From the NCBI RefSeq assembly GCF_014207855.1, contig NZ_JACHKZ010000016.1:1-64000 (forward strand): 64,000 bases of DNA. Reading direction: 5' to 3'. The notes under the pieces were generated by a model. That model searched no databases and was not told the origin of the DNA. It saw nothing but the letters and a program-made list of their open reading frames with translations. A program made the translations under genes and the position numbers. Below are positions 1 through 8,558 of this stretch, piece after piece; position 1 is the stretch's first letter, and each line of letters begins with the position of its first letter. The stretch comes from Comamonas odontotermitis. GTDB taxonomy: Bacteria; Pseudomonadota; Gammaproteobacteria; Burkholderiales; Burkholderiaceae_C.

Positions 1-50
1 CAGTTTGTGGTGCGGTACTTGCGCCGACCCCAGTTCGTCTCACTCATCAT
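1..50 (-). CDS. IS5-family transposase, N-terminal fragment (runs off window)
   Basis: Only about 16 codons are visible. The peptide is MMSETNWGRRKYRTTN and continues off the edge. The sequence K-Y-R-T-T-N-W is the usual opening of IS5/IS903-type transposases, where it precedes a W-P-x-Y-N segment. The start is one of two consecutive ATG codons at 50 and 47. Whether the full gene is intact cannot be judged. Confidence 0.5.
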   Translation of the reverse strand, partial: MMSETNWGRRKYRTTN

Positions 51-94
51 CCGAGCCTACTACCGCTGCGGCCCGGATTTGTGCAACAAAGCCC
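1..94 (-). mobile_element. End of an IS5-type insertion sequence, cut by the window edge
   Basis: Read on the minus strand, positions 94 to 75 give GGGCTTTGTTGCACAAATCC, which looks like a terminal inverted repeat of the IS5/IS903 kind. About 25 bases further in, a reading frame starts that resembles the N terminus of DDE transposases of that family. The rest of the element lies beyond position 1, so the second inverted repeat and the target duplication cannot be seen. Assignment is by eye. Confidence 0.55.
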
Positions 95-287
95 TATCCA
101 ACGCGAGCCGCCCCCTGAGCGCGGGCCTGACAGGCCTTTCCAGGAAATTCACGAGCCTGATATCTCAATATCCCACCAATTGGGACAAAACTCTAAATTT
201 ATTCTCAGAATGAATTTGGCCTATCGATAGCACAAGACTATTATTCAGAATATACCCCGCCAATAGGCAATCAGCCCCTGAAATACA
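95..287. other. Intergenic, no gene seen
   Basis: Between the IS end and the H-NS terminator the sequence shifts from GC-rich to AT-rich. A short plus-strand open frame (7 to 213) crosses the IS end and has no recognisable protein features, so I do not call it. The AT-rich part, about 170 to 285, has no clear promoter or repeat. Confidence 0.4.
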
Positions 288-311
288 AAAACCCGCCGAG
301 GCGGGTTTTAT
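288..311 (-). terminator. Rho-independent terminator of the H-NS gene
   Basis: A GC stem (ACCCGCC, loop GAG, GGCGGGT) is followed on the minus strand by a run of T residues. It lies about 20 bases after the stop codon of the H-NS-like gene. Confidence 0.8.
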
Positions 312-331
312 TCATTGCGAGATCTAATCAA

Positions 332-622
332 TCAGATTGCAAACTTCTCACGGTCTTGGCCTTCGATCCATTTTGGAGCCTTGCCACGGCCAGTCCAGGT
401 TGCGCCAGTCGCTGGATCACGGTATTTAGGAGCAACCTTGGAACCAGCTGCAGAATTGCGGCTACCGCGGGCTGGTGGAAACACATCTTGCTCACTGAGT
501 GAATATTCCGCCACCAGGCTGCGCACCTGGTCCACCACGTTCTTCAGTTCGGTTTTACGAACCTCTTCACGTTGTGCTTGCAGCGCTGCCAATTGGGCGT
601 CGATTTCCTTCAAAGTAGCCAT
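332..622 (-). CDS. H-NS histone family nucleoid protein
   Basis: This is a 96-residue DNA-binding protein of the H-NS/Bv3F group. Such proteins oligomerise through an N-terminal coiled coil, bind AT-rich DNA and silence acquired genes. The first 50 residues are charged and helical (MATLKEIDAQLAALQAQREE). The C terminus has the signature Y-R-D-P-x-T-G-x-T-W-T-G-R-G-K-A-P-x-W, in which TGRGKAP is the minor-groove hook. I chose the ATG at 622 because it gives the family's standard start, although an in-frame start exists 15 codons upstream. A strong terminator follows the gene. It is monocistronic and sits next to an IS end. Many betaproteobacteria carry several such paralogues, so no symbol is given. 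Confidence 0.9.
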   Translation of the reverse strand: MATLKEIDAQLAALQAQREEVRKTELKNVVDQVRSLVAEYSLSEQDVFPPARGSRNSAAGSKVAPKYRDPATGATWTGRGKAPKWIEGQDREKFAI

Positions 623-749
623 GTTGGTATATCCTAGTAATTTGAATAACGGCCCAAGTATACCCAAAAGTCGAATTTGAAAAAGTTTTTTTTGCCTTCA
701 GCCATTAAACATCAATGTAAATTTTCATAAACAGGGTCGTCTACTGCCA

Positions 750-2057
750 TCAGTAATCGGCAAGCCCCGCGTCGATGCGAGCAATCACCTTGTCCACCCG
801 TTTCCCTTCGAGGGCCATAACTTCGAATACCCATCCGGCACAATATATCTTTTCGCCCACTGGCGGCATATGTCCTGATTCGGCCATCAACATACCTGCC
901 AGGGTGTTATACCGGCCCTTGTCTTCATCGGGTAATTCCTTGATATCCAGGCGGGCTTTCAATTCTGATACCGGCATCAAACCGTCGAGATACCAGGAGC
1001 CGTCGTCGTTCTGCACGGCCCAGGCTTCATTGGCACCGCCTGGTTTAAGTTCCCCGGTAATGGCTTCCAGCAAATCACGGGGCGTGATGATGCCCTGCAC
1101 GACCCCATATTCGTCCACCACGAAAATCATGCGGCCTGCGCGGGCACGAAATTGCTCCAGAAGTTCAAAGCCACTGAGGGTCTCGGGCACATAGGTAGCC
1201 GCCACCACCAGATCTGACACCGGCACGGTCTTGGGTGCAGTCTCATCCAGCAGGCGGGCAACACTCACCAGGCCTACTACGTTGTCAAGCGACTCGCGGC
1301 AAACCGGATACCAGGAATGCGCGCCCTTGCCCCCGGCGGCACGTACCTCGTGCAAAGCCTCGGCCACTGTCAATCGAGCATCCAGCCACTGGACATCGCC
1401 ACGCGGCACCATCATCGAGATCAGGGGGCGGTCATCGAGATGGAATACGTTCTGCACCATCAGGTGCTCATTCTGTTCGATCACACCGGCGTCACGGCCT
1501 TCATCCAGGCTGGCCACGATTTCCTCCTCAGTCACCGCTCGACTCGATTCATCCTTGATGCGCAGCAACTTGAGAACATACTGCGCCGAAACGGAGAGCA
1601 ACCAGACAAAGGGTTTGGCAATTTTGGAGACCCAGGTCAGCGGCAACGCAATCACCCTGGACGAGGCCTCGGGATACATCTGGCCAATGCGCTTGGGTAC
1701 CAATTCACCAAACACAATGGTGAGGAATGTGATCACAATGATCACTGTGGCAGTCGCCGCGACAGAGGCGATGGAAGCTGGGACTCCGGTAGAAATCAGC
1801 CAGCGCGCCAAGCCATCACTGAACGCGGCTTCACCGAAAATACCATTGAGCATGCCGATGGATGTGATGCCCACCTGAATGGACGAAAGAAACTGGGTAG
1901 GATTGGCCAACAATTCCAGGGCAGCCTTGGCGCCCTTGTCGCCGCTTTCCGCCATGGCCAGCAAACGTGATTTACGGCTGCTGGCCAGTGCCAACTCCGA
2001 CATGGCAAATACACCATTGAGCAGGGTCAAAAGCGCGATCAGGAGTACGTCTAACAA
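750..2057 (-). CDS. CNNM/CorC (HlyC) family transporter-associated protein
   Basis: The protein has 435 residues in the usual three-part layout. An N-terminal CNNM (DUF21) membrane domain of about 185 residues opens with the typical L-N-G-V-F-A-M-S-E-L-A-L. Two CBS repeats follow at about 205-330, and a CorC_HlyC domain at about 345-430. Family members are linked to Mg2+/Co2+ efflux or tolerance in the inner membrane; the older label hemolysin is misleading. The only start that keeps the N-terminal motif is a TTG at 2057, because an in-frame stop lies just upstream. The next ATG (2003) would remove the first helix. It is transcribed divergently from apaH with only 26 bases between the starts, so the two promoters must overlap the opposite gene. 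Confidence 0.88.
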   Translation of the reverse strand: MLDVLLIALLTLLNGVFAMSELALASSRKSRLLAMAESGDKGAKAALELLANPTQFLSSIQVGITSIGMLNGIFGEAAFSDGLARWLISTGVPASIASVAATATVIIVITFLTIVFGELVPKRIGQMYPEASSRVIALPLTWVSKIAKPFVWLLSVSAQYVLKLLRIKDESSRAVTEEEIVASLDEGRDAGVIEQNEHLMVQNVFHLDDRPLISMMVPRGDVQWLDARLTVAEALHEVRAAGGKGAHSWYPVCRESLDNVVGLVSVARLLDETAPKTVPVSDLVVAATYVPETLSGFELLEQFRARAGRMIFVVDEYGVVQGIITPRDLLEAITGELKPGGANEAWAVQNDDGSWYLDGLMPVSELKARLDIKELPDEDKGRYNTLAGMLMAESGHMPPVGEKIYCAGWVFEVMALEGKRVDKVIARIDAGLADY

Positions 2058-2083
2058 AATAGTTCACAGGTAGTTCAACAAGC

Positions 2084-2926
2084 ATGTCACTTTACTGTAT
2101 TGGCGATATCCAGGGGTGCGATGGCGCTTTGGAGCGTTTGCTCGCAAAAATAGACTTCTCGCCCAGCCGCGATACCGCCTACCTTCTTGGTGATCTGGTC
2201 AACCGAGGTCCGGACTCCGAAAAAACCCTGCGCCGTTGCATGAAATCGGATGGCGCCATCCGTGCATTGTTGGGCAACCATGATCTGCATTTGCTCGCCG
2301 CAGCCAATGGGCGGCGCAAATTTTCCAGGCGAGACACCTTGCTGCAGGTGCTCCAGGCACCTGATGCGGAACAGCTGCTCCAATGGGTGCAGCAGCAGCC
2401 GCTGGCGCGTACCCATGAGGTGGGTGGAGAGACCCTGCTGATGGTGCATGCCGGCGTGCACAAATGCTGGAGCCTGGCCGACACCCTGCGCTACGCGCAG
2501 GAAGTGGAGACGGTGCTACAGAGCGATGAACTGCCCGCCTTTCTGCAGGCCATGTACGGCAATGAGCCCGATCAATGGAGCGAGCAACTCACCGGCATGG
2601 AGCGGCTGCGTGTCATCACCAACGTGCTCACGCGTATGCGATATTGCGCGCCTGATGGCCGAATGGATTTTGAAAGTGCAGAGAGCACAGAAAACGCCCC
2701 TGTCGGCCTGATGCCATGGTTCGATCTGCCAGGCCGATGCGCCGCCAACACGACCATTGCCTTTGGCCACTGGTCCACCTTGGGCGAATTGAACCGCCCG
2801 CACCTCATCGCGTTGGACACCGGCTGCGTCTGGGGAGGGTGCCTGACGGCGGTGCGCTTCGGTGCAAAGCTGGCCGAGCGTGAACTCATTCACGTGGAGT
2901 GCGAGCAGGCACAGCAACCAGGCTAA
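2084..2926 (+). CDS. apaH: Symmetrical bis(5'-nucleosyl)-tetraphosphatase
   Basis: ApaH hydrolyses diadenosine tetraphosphate to two ADP and also removes Np4 caps from RNA. The 280-residue length is normal. The metallophosphoesterase motifs appear in order: G-D-I-Q-G-C near residue 7, G-D-L-V-N-R-G-P near 37, G-N-H-D near 65, then V-H-A-G-V and F-G-H-W near the C terminus. These place the two catalytic metals. It is monocistronic, divergent from the CNNM gene, and followed by a strong bidirectional terminator shared with the helicase gene. Confidence 0.95.
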   Translation: MSLYCIGDIQGCDGALERLLAKIDFSPSRDTAYLLGDLVNRGPDSEKTLRRCMKSDGAIRALLGNHDLHLLAAANGRRKFSRRDTLLQVLQAPDAEQLLQWVQQQPLARTHEVGGETLLMVHAGVHKCWSLADTLRYAQEVETVLQSDELPAFLQAMYGNEPDQWSEQLTGMERLRVITNVLTRMRYCAPDGRMDFESAESTENAPVGLMPWFDLPGRCAANTTIAFGHWSTLGELNRPHLIALDTGCVWGGCLTAVRFGAKLAERELIHVECEQAQQPG

Positions 2927-2952
2927 GAGCAACAAGCTCCGCGTCCGCTAAA

Positions 2953-2988
2953 GAAAAAGGCCTCTGCAAAATACAGAGGCCTTTTTTT
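2953..2988. terminator. Bidirectional terminator between apaH and the helicase gene
   Basis: A perfect stem (AAAAAGGCCTCTG / CAGAGGCCTTTTT, loop about 7 bases) lies between the convergent apaH and DEAD-box genes. It has A-rich and T-rich flanks, so it can work in both directions. Confidence 0.9.
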
Positions 2989-3006
2989 CTTTTGGAAGTG
3001 ACCGAA

Positions 3007-4437
3007 TCACGAGTCGGTGGTCGGCGCGGGCTTGAACAGCGCTGCCACCTTACGGCGGGGCTTGACGCTCGCTGCACCCCTTGCAGGCGCAGGCTTGGCG
3101 CTTGCGTCCCAGGCTGCCGGTTCGGCAGCTTTGGCTTCGTAGGGTTTGTCAAAGAACGGATCGCGCGACACAGGAGCCGGACGGTAACGCTCGCGGCGAT
3201 CTGATGTGTCGTCATCGCGCTCTCGGCCGCGTTGGTCGCGGCCTTCGCGCTCGCGGCGGTCCCGATGGCCGTCGTTGAAGCGACCACGTGGTCGCTCATC
3301 CAGCTCAAAGGGTTCGACCTCGATCTTCTTCTTGATCAGCTTTTCAATGTCGCTCACATGGCGCGCATCCGCGCTGGTCACCAGCGTCACCGCCAGGCCC
3401 GAAGCGCCTGCGCGCCCGGTGCGGCCAATGCGGTGCACATAGTCTTCGGCATTGAAGGGGACGTCGTAGTTGAAGACGGCGGGCACGTCCTTGATGTCGA
3501 GCCCGCGTGCAGCCACGTCGGTACACACCAGCAGATCAACCTCGCCCTGCTTGAACGCTTCAAGCGCCTTCAGGCGCTCGTCCTGGCTCTTGTCGCCATG
3601 CAGTGCTGCGGCGCGCAGGCCATCGCGCTCCAGCGCACGCGTGAGGCGCGAGCAGCCAAGCTTGCTGTTGACGAACACAAATGCCTGGCGGATCTGGCGA
3701 TCACGCAGCACTTTGGTGATGACGCGACGCTTGTCATCATCGGTGGCGCTGAAAAAGCGCTGCTCGACGGTAGAAGCGGTTTCGTTGGGGCGCGCGACTT
3801 CGATCGTGATCGGGTCTTGCAGGTAGCTGTTGGCCAGGCGCTTGATCTCAGGCGAAAAGGTAGCCGAGAACAGCAAGGTGGTGCGCTTTTTGGGCAGGTA
3901 CGACAGGATGCGCTGCAGATCGGGCAGAAAACCGATGTCGAGCATGCGGTCCGCTTCGTCCAGCACTACATATTCCACCTGGTTGAGAACCGCGTTCTTG
4001 GCTTCGATATGGTCGAGCAGACGGCCCGGTGTGGCCACCAGTACTTCTACGCCCTTCTTCAGCTCGATGGTCTGAGGCTTCATGTCCATGCCGCCAAACA
4101 CCACGGTGCTGCGCAACTTGGTGTACTTGGCAAACTGCGCGATCTGCTGGGCCACCTGATCGGCCAGCTCGCGCGTGGGCAGCAGCACCAGGGCACGCAC
4201 CGGATGGCGGGCGGGCGAGGCGGAGCTGTTTTCGTGCGCCATCATGCGCTGCAGCAATGGCAGGGAGAAGGCCGCTGTCTTGCCAGTACCGGTCTGCGCC
4301 GCGCCCATGACATCCTTGCCGGTCAGCACCACAGGAATGGCCTGTGCCTGAATCGGCGTCATGGATGCATAGCCCATCTCAGCGATGGCTTTGGCCAAGG
4401 GCTCGGCCAGATGAAGGTTGGAGAAAGAATTTGTCAT
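3007..4437 (-). CDS. rhlE: DEAD-box ATP-dependent RNA helicase, RhlE type
   Basis: This is a 476-residue RNA helicase. The Q motif (M-T-P-I-Q), Walker A (AQTGTGKT), P-T-R-E-L-A, D-E-A-D, S-A-T and the C-terminal motif H-R-I-G-R-T-G-R-A-G are all present in order within the first 350 residues. The last 110 residues are rich in arginine, aspartate and proline, typical of the unstructured RNA-binding tails of RhlE/DbpA-like helicases. Its role is probably in ribosome assembly, mRNA decay or cold adaptation. Burkholderiales usually carry several RhlE paralogues, so the exact paralogue is uncertain. It ends at a shared terminator with apaH. Confidence 0.9.
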   Translation of the reverse strand: MTNSFSNLHLAEPLAKAIAEMGYASMTPIQAQAIPVVLTGKDVMGAAQTGTGKTAAFSLPLLQRMMAHENSSASPARHPVRALVLLPTRELADQVAQQIAQFAKYTKLRSTVVFGGMDMKPQTIELKKGVEVLVATPGRLLDHIEAKNAVLNQVEYVVLDEADRMLDIGFLPDLQRILSYLPKKRTTLLFSATFSPEIKRLANSYLQDPITIEVARPNETASTVEQRFFSATDDDKRRVITKVLRDRQIRQAFVFVNSKLGCSRLTRALERDGLRAAALHGDKSQDERLKALEAFKQGEVDLLVCTDVAARGLDIKDVPAVFNYDVPFNAEDYVHRIGRTGRAGASGLAVTLVTSADARHVSDIEKLIKKKIEVEPFELDERPRGRFNDGHRDRREREGRDQRGRERDDDTSDRRERYRPAPVSRDPFFDKPYEAKAAEPAAWDASAKPAPARGAASVKPRRKVAALFKPAPTTDS

Positions 4438-4632
4438 GTAAGCCCCCTATTGTCGCACTCTGGACAAATTGGTGCTGCGCTTAACCCCGTACACGGTTAC
4501 GGAATGGGGATGAGGGTTGTCACATTTCGCAAGGCACATACGCAAGCACTGGCTAAATTGCTATTGTTTTTGATAAAAAGCGCTTTCCAGCCATGCGCCA
4601 CCGATTGCACTCCACCAACCGGTTTGATGAAA

Positions 4633-4655
4633 AACAGCCGGCAAAGCCGGCTGTG
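4633..4655 (-). terminator. Terminator of the zinc metallopeptidase gene
   Basis: The stem CAGCCGGC / GCCGGCTG with loop AAA is followed by TTTT on the minus strand, about 30 bases beyond the stop codon of the metallopeptidase. Confidence 0.75.
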
Positions 4656-4683
4656 GGATGCAGGATTGGGGTGCGCCCGGTTT

Positions 4684-5562
4684 CTACAGACTGTTTGCCT
4701 GGAAGGTATCGCACGACTGGACGCTACCGGTCTTGAAACCCTGCGTGAACCAGCGCACCCGCTGGGCACTGGAGCCATGGGTAAAGCTGTCTGGCCGCAC
4801 CGCGCCGGTGGCCTCGCGCTGCAGCTTGTCATCACCAATCTGTTGGGCGGCGTTCACGGCAGATTCGATGTCACCCTGTTCCAGCCAGTTCTTGGCCTGC
4901 TGCGAATGGTTGGCCCATACACCTGCATAGCAATCGGCCTGCAGTTCCAGCCGCACGGACAGCGCATTCTGATCGCGCTCGCTGATGCGGCCTCGCATAC
5001 TGTCCACCTTGTCAGATATCCCCAGCAGGTTCTGCACATGGTGACCCACCTCGTGCGCGACGACATAGGCGCGAGCAAATTCACCGGGCGCGCCCAGCTG
5101 GCGGCTCATGGTGTTGAAAAAGTCCATGTCCAGATAAACCTTGTGGTCGCCCGGGCAGTAGAAGGGCCCCATGGCCGACTGGCCCGTTCCACAGGCCGTG
5201 CGCGTCACGCCGGTGAACAGCACCAATCTTGGCGCCTGGTAGCGGGCACCGGCCTTGCTGAAGATGTCGGTCCAGACGTCTTCGGTCGATGCCAGCACGG
5301 TCGAGACGAATTTGGCCCCCTGGTCGTTCGACGGCGGCGCCTTGGCCGGGCCTTGCTCCACGGGCGCAGGCGAGCCGCTGCCCGACAGCACACCAATCGT
5401 GGTCAGCGGATTGATGCCGAACACACCCCAGCCAATCAGCGCCAGAACCACGGTGCCAACACCGATGCTGCGGCCACCGATGCCAAAGCCCCCACCGCCT
5501 CCGCCACCCTGGCCGCGGCGATCTTCCACGTTCTCCGATTCGCGATTGCCTTCCCATCTCAT
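4684..5562 (-). CDS. Neutral zinc metallopeptidase, YpfJ family
   Basis: The protein has 292 residues. The N terminus (M-R-W-E-G-N-R-E-S-E-N-V-E-D-R-R-G) is the hallmark of the YpfJ family. A glycine-rich linker and one membrane segment (about residues 38-60) follow. The large outer domain carries H-E-V-G-H-H, the zinc motif HExxH, at about two thirds of the length. Cysteine-containing segments (RTACGTGQSAMGPFYCPGD and D-C-Y-A-G) are also family features. The substrate is not known. I use the ATG at 5562 because it begins the conserved N terminus, rather than the longer frame. It is monocistronic with terminators on both sides. Confidence 0.88.
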   Translation of the reverse strand: MRWEGNRESENVEDRRGQGGGGGGGFGIGGRSIGVGTVVLALIGWGVFGINPLTTIGVLSGSGSPAPVEQGPAKAPPSNDQGAKFVSTVLASTEDVWTDIFSKAGARYQAPRLVLFTGVTRTACGTGQSAMGPFYCPGDHKVYLDMDFFNTMSRQLGAPGEFARAYVVAHEVGHHVQNLLGISDKVDSMRGRISERDQNALSVRLELQADCYAGVWANHSQQAKNWLEQGDIESAVNAAQQIGDDKLQREATGAVRPDSFTHGSSAQRVRWFTQGFKTGSVQSCDTFQANSL

Positions 5563-5753
5563 CGTCACTCTCCTTGCCACGCCAAGGCGCCGCATCAGTT
5601 ATCTGTTGGCTGTCACTGGCCGCTACAGTAGCGCATTTGCCGCCACTGTGCTTGCAAAGCAACGCTTTGGCGGGTCACTCGCAGTACAACAGCCGCCGTA
5701 ATTGAACAAATTTTGCAAATTTTTCAAAAATTAAACCATCGGCAGCAGGCGAT

Positions 5754-5785
5754 AAAAAAGCCATCCAGGGCGCTGGATGGCTTTT
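5754..5785 (-). terminator. Terminator of dcd
   Basis: The stem AAAAGCCATCCAG / CTGGATGGCTTTT with a four-base loop is followed on the minus strand by further T residues, 20 bases after the dcd stop codon. Confidence 0.85.
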
Positions 5786-5805
5786 GACTGCGGTTTTCTG
5801 CGCCG

Positions 5806-6372
5806 TTATGCCTTGGGCAAAGTCACGCCATGCTGGCCCTGGTACTTGCCTGCGCGGTCCTTGTAGCTCACATCGCAAGGCTCGTTGCCCTGGAAAAACA
5901 GCACCTGGGCGCAGCCTTCGCCTGCATAGATCTTGGCGGGCAGCGGCGTGGTGTTGGAGAACTCCAGAGTCACATAGCCTTCCCACTCGGGCTCGAATGG
6001 TGTGACGTTGACGATGATGCCGCAGCGTGCGTAAGTACTCTTGCCCAGGCACACGGTCAGCACATCGCGTGGAATGCGGAAATACTCCACCGTACGTGCC
6101 AGCGCAAAGCTATTGGGGGGGATGATGCAGTAATCGCCCTCAAAATCGACAAAGCTCTTTTCGTCGAAGTTCTTGGGGTCGACCACGGTGCTGTGGATGT
6201 TGGTGAAGACCTTGAACTCGCGCGCGCAGCGGATGTCGTAGCCGTAGCTCGATGTGCCGTAGCTGATGATCTTCTTGCCATCGACCTGGCGCACCTGGCC
6301 GGGCTCAAACGGCTCGATCATGCCGTGCTGTTCTGCCATGCGGCGGATCCACTTATCGCTCTGAATGCTCAT
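5806..6372 (-). CDS. dcd: dCTP deaminase
   Basis: This 188-residue enzyme deaminates dCTP to dUTP, the main route to dTTP in most Gram-negative bacteria. Family motifs are clear: S-S-Y-G-Y-D-I-R near residue 40, [11 protein letters not shown] near 110, V-T-L-E-F-S-N near 135 (the Glu is catalytic in this family) and the C-terminal E-G-C-A-Q-V-L-F-F. Length and start are normal for the trimeric family. The spacing to guaD (119 bases, with an intergenic repeat) suggests an independent unit. Confidence 0.95.
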   Translation of the reverse strand: MSIQSDKWIRRMAEQHGMIEPFEPGQVRQVDGKKIISYGTSSYGYDIRCAREFKVFTNIHSTVVDPKNFDEKSFVDFEGDYCIIPPNSFALARTVEYFRIPRDVLTVCLGKSTYARCGIIVNVTPFEPEWEGYVTLEFSNTTPLPAKIYAGEGCAQVLFFQGNEPCDVSYKDRAGKYQGQHGVTLPKA

Positions 6373-6441
6373 GTCTAAAACTCCTGGGCGGAGATTGTAG
6401 CGAATGCAGGGGCAAGACCTGGATCACAGGTTTAGCAGTTC

Positions 6442-6479
6442 TTTTGATAGCAGGTAGCGCTCATCTGTTGTGCGCTACC
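6442..6479. repeat. Intergenic GATAGC/AGCGCT repeat with hairpin
   Basis: The sequence starts TTTTGATAGCA and contains the inverted pair GGTAGCGC / GCGCTACC. A close relative (TGATAGCA, AGCGCTCATC, GTT, TGCGC) lies at 12153-12202 and others elsewhere in this window. It sits just after the guaD stop codon and may also act as a terminator. Confidence 0.6.
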
Positions 6480-6491
6480 GGCCAGAATCGC

Positions 6492-7790
6492 TCAAACCTG
6501 CTGGGCAATGTGCGTCTGCTCGATCAACCGGTCGTCGCCCAGGATGACCATGCCAAAGAGCAGCTCATCGAGGTTGCGCGCCTGCTCGGCCTTGCGGGCC
6601 AGGAGCGGTGTTGCGCGCGGATTGATGACGACAAAATCTGCCTCGCAGCCGGGTTGCAGGTTGCCGATGACACCCTGCAGGCCCAGCGCCCTTGCTGCGC
6701 CCGCCGTGTGCTGCCACCACAGGTGCTGCGGCGACAGACTCTGCCCTTCCTTGGCGTGGCTTTCACGCCCCACCACATAGGCTGCCTGCATGGTACGGAA
6801 CGGTGAGAAGCTCATTCCCCCACCCACATCGCTGGCCAGGCCATACAGCATCTGCGCCTCGTCGGCTTTGAGGTAATCAAAGTAGCCACTGGCCAGAAAC
6901 AGGTTGCTGGTGGGGCTCACGGCCGCAGCCGCCTTGGTACGGTGCATCAGCTGGCGGTCCGTCTCATCCAGCCAGATGCTGTGTGCATACACGGCGCGCT
7001 CACGCATCAGGCCAAAGTCGTCATACACCGCCAGATAGCTGCGCGCGGCCGGGAACAGCTCTTTCACCCAGGCCACTTCGTCGAGGTTCTCCGCCACATG
7101 CGACTGAATCCACACATCGCTATATCTGGCCGCCAGCTCGCCTGCGCCTCGCAATTGGGCCGGGGTACTCGTGGGCGCAAAGCGCGGGGTGATCGCATAG
7201 CCCAGGCGGTCTGTGCCGTGCCAGCGTTGGATCAGCGTTTCCGTATCGACCAGGCTTTGCTCGGTATCGTCGCGCACGCCATCCGGGCTATTGCGATCTT
7301 GCAGCACCTTGCCGGCAATCATGCGCATGCGGCGCTGCTGCGCGGCCGTCATGATGGCATCCACCGACGCGGGGTGCGATGTGGCAAAAGCCAGCGCCGT
7401 GGTCACGCCGTTGCGCAGCAATTCATCCATGAAGAAATCAGCCACCCCATCGGCATAGGCGCGGTCATGGAAGCGCGACTCGTGGGGAAAGGTGTAGTTT
7501 TCGAGCCAAGGCAGCAGACCAGGCGCTGGCGCGCCGATCACATCGGTCTGCGGATAGTGAATGTGCAGATCGACAAAGCCGGGCGCAATGATGCGGCCCG
7601 GCAGGTGGTGAACCACCGCTTCGCCACCCGCCTGCCCCAGCAGCTGTGGCGACAGCGCCTGCCAGCCGCCCGCTGCCACCACCCGCTCACGGCCATCGTC
7701 GCCGGGCGCGGTGGCCAGCAGGCCATCTTCGTCATACATGGCGCGGCCATCATCGGCAAAGCGCAGCAGGGAGGATCGGTAGATATGCAT
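6492..7790 (-). CDS. guaD: Guanine deaminase (amidohydrolase family)
   Basis: This 432-residue amidohydrolase converts guanine to xanthine and ammonia, feeding purine breakdown. The metal-binding motif D-L-H-I-H-Y-P-Q is near residue 75. Next come a T-A-L-A-F-A-T-S-H segment, I-Q-S-H-V-A-E-N, A-H-S-I-W-L and S-D-V-G-G-G with the last metal-binding Asp. The H-Y-P-Q segment favours guanine deaminase over other branches such as atrazine chlorohydrolase or 8-oxoguanine deaminase, but these are close relatives. It belongs functionally with the adenine deaminase and urate genes further along. It is divergent from the HIT gene across 306 bases. Confidence 0.85.
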   Translation of the reverse strand: MHIYRSSLLRFADDGRAMYDEDGLLATAPGDDGRERVVAAGGWQALSPQLLGQAGGEAVVHHLPGRIIAPGFVDLHIHYPQTDVIGAPAPGLLPWLENYTFPHESRFHDRAYADGVADFFMDELLRNGVTTALAFATSHPASVDAIMTAAQQRRMRMIAGKVLQDRNSPDGVRDDTEQSLVDTETLIQRWHGTDRLGYAITPRFAPTSTPAQLRGAGELAARYSDVWIQSHVAENLDEVAWVKELFPAARSYLAVYDDFGLMRERAVYAHSIWLDETDRQLMHRTKAAAAVSPTSNLFLASGYFDYLKADEAQMLYGLASDVGGGMSFSPFRTMQAAYVVGRESHAKEGQSLSPQHLWWQHTAGAARALGLQGVIGNLQPGCEADFVVINPRATPLLARKAEQARNLDELLFGMVILGDDRLIEQTHIAQQV

Positions 7791-8096
7791 GCGGCAAGCT
7801 TAAACGCAGCCAGCGCCACAGATATATGGATTGACCTATATCACCTATAGATGCGGGTGCAGGTGCACGCGCAGTTGCAGGCGCGGTACTGGCCCCGTTT
7901 GTTTCAAGCCACCACTTACATGGCAATGGCAAACCATTCAAAACAAGGGAAAACCCTGCGCATCCAAATACAGTTCATGCATGTGTGCGGTCTATAGTGT
8001 TTGTTTTACCTGTTGGTGAAAACAGTTTTCACCCCTATCAACCGTGAACCGACGCGCCCTGTGCCAAGGGTGCGCGAAAAGGAGGAGGCACAGCCC
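7791..8096. other. Divergent intergenic region between guaD and the HIT gene
   Basis: This 306-base gap must hold the promoters of both genes. I see no strong consensus boxes and no copy of the GTGTATACAC operator. A good ribosome binding site (GGAGGAGG, about 8081-8088) precedes the HIT start at 8097. Confidence 0.5.
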
Positions 8097-8558
8097 ATGC
8101 CGCATTTTGTTGACACCTCTGTCGCAGGCAGCTGCATTTTTTGCAAGCTCGTCAATGGCGAGATTCCATCGGCCAAGGTGTACGAGGACGAGTTGACGCT
8201 CGCCTTCATGGACCTGGGCCAGGTCAACCCCGGCCATGTGCTGGTGGCCACCAAGCGCCACGCCGCCAATATTTTCGAGATCACTGATGCCGAGTCGGCG
8301 GCCGTGATGCAGACTGCCCGCAAGGTGGCGCTGGCGGCCAAGTTGGCGTTTGAACCAGCGGGCCTCACCTTGCTGCAGGCCAATGGTGCCGAAGGCGGCC
8401 AGACGGTGGCGCACTTCCACCTGCATGTGGTGCCGCGCCATGCGGGTGACGGCCTTACCTTCACCTGGCCGCGCAAGGAGCCGGGCAGCGCAATGCTGGA
8501 AGGCTATGCGCTGCAGTTGCGCAACGCCATGCATGCGCAGGCCGCATCGGCCGCCTGA
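8097..8558 (+). CDS. HIT family nucleotide-binding protein
   Basis: This is a 153-residue histidine-triad protein. The N terminus has C-I-F-C-K-L-V-N-G-E-I-P-S, the usual HIT opening with a CxxC pair. The C-terminal half has N-G-A-E-G-G-Q-T-V-A-H-F-H-L-H-V-V, which contains the H-x-H-x-H triad whose central His attacks nucleoside phosphates. Members hydrolyse AMP-linked substrates or dinucleotides. The ATG at 8097 is chosen because GGAGGAGG lies 8 bases upstream. It is convergent with the outer-membrane gene with no gap (stop codons 8556-8558 and 8559-8561), so no terminator separates them. Confidence 0.92.
   Translation: MPHFVDTSVAGSCIFCKLVNGEIPSAKVYEDELTLAFMDLGQVNPGHVLVATKRHAANIFEITDAESAAVMQTARKVALAAKLAFEPAGLTLLQANGAEGGQTVAHFHLHVVPRHAGDGLTFTWPRKEPGSAMLEGYALQLRNAMHAQAASAA

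Noticed and set aside
7-213. A 68-codon plus-strand open frame at the left edge
   Set aside because: It crosses the IS end and the inverted repeat and is antisense to the transposase start.
3232-5631. An 800-codon open frame on the plus strand
   Set aside because: It lies opposite the helicase and metallopeptidase genes, crosses two intergenic gaps and has no recognisable domain. It is a by-product of GC-rich codon use.
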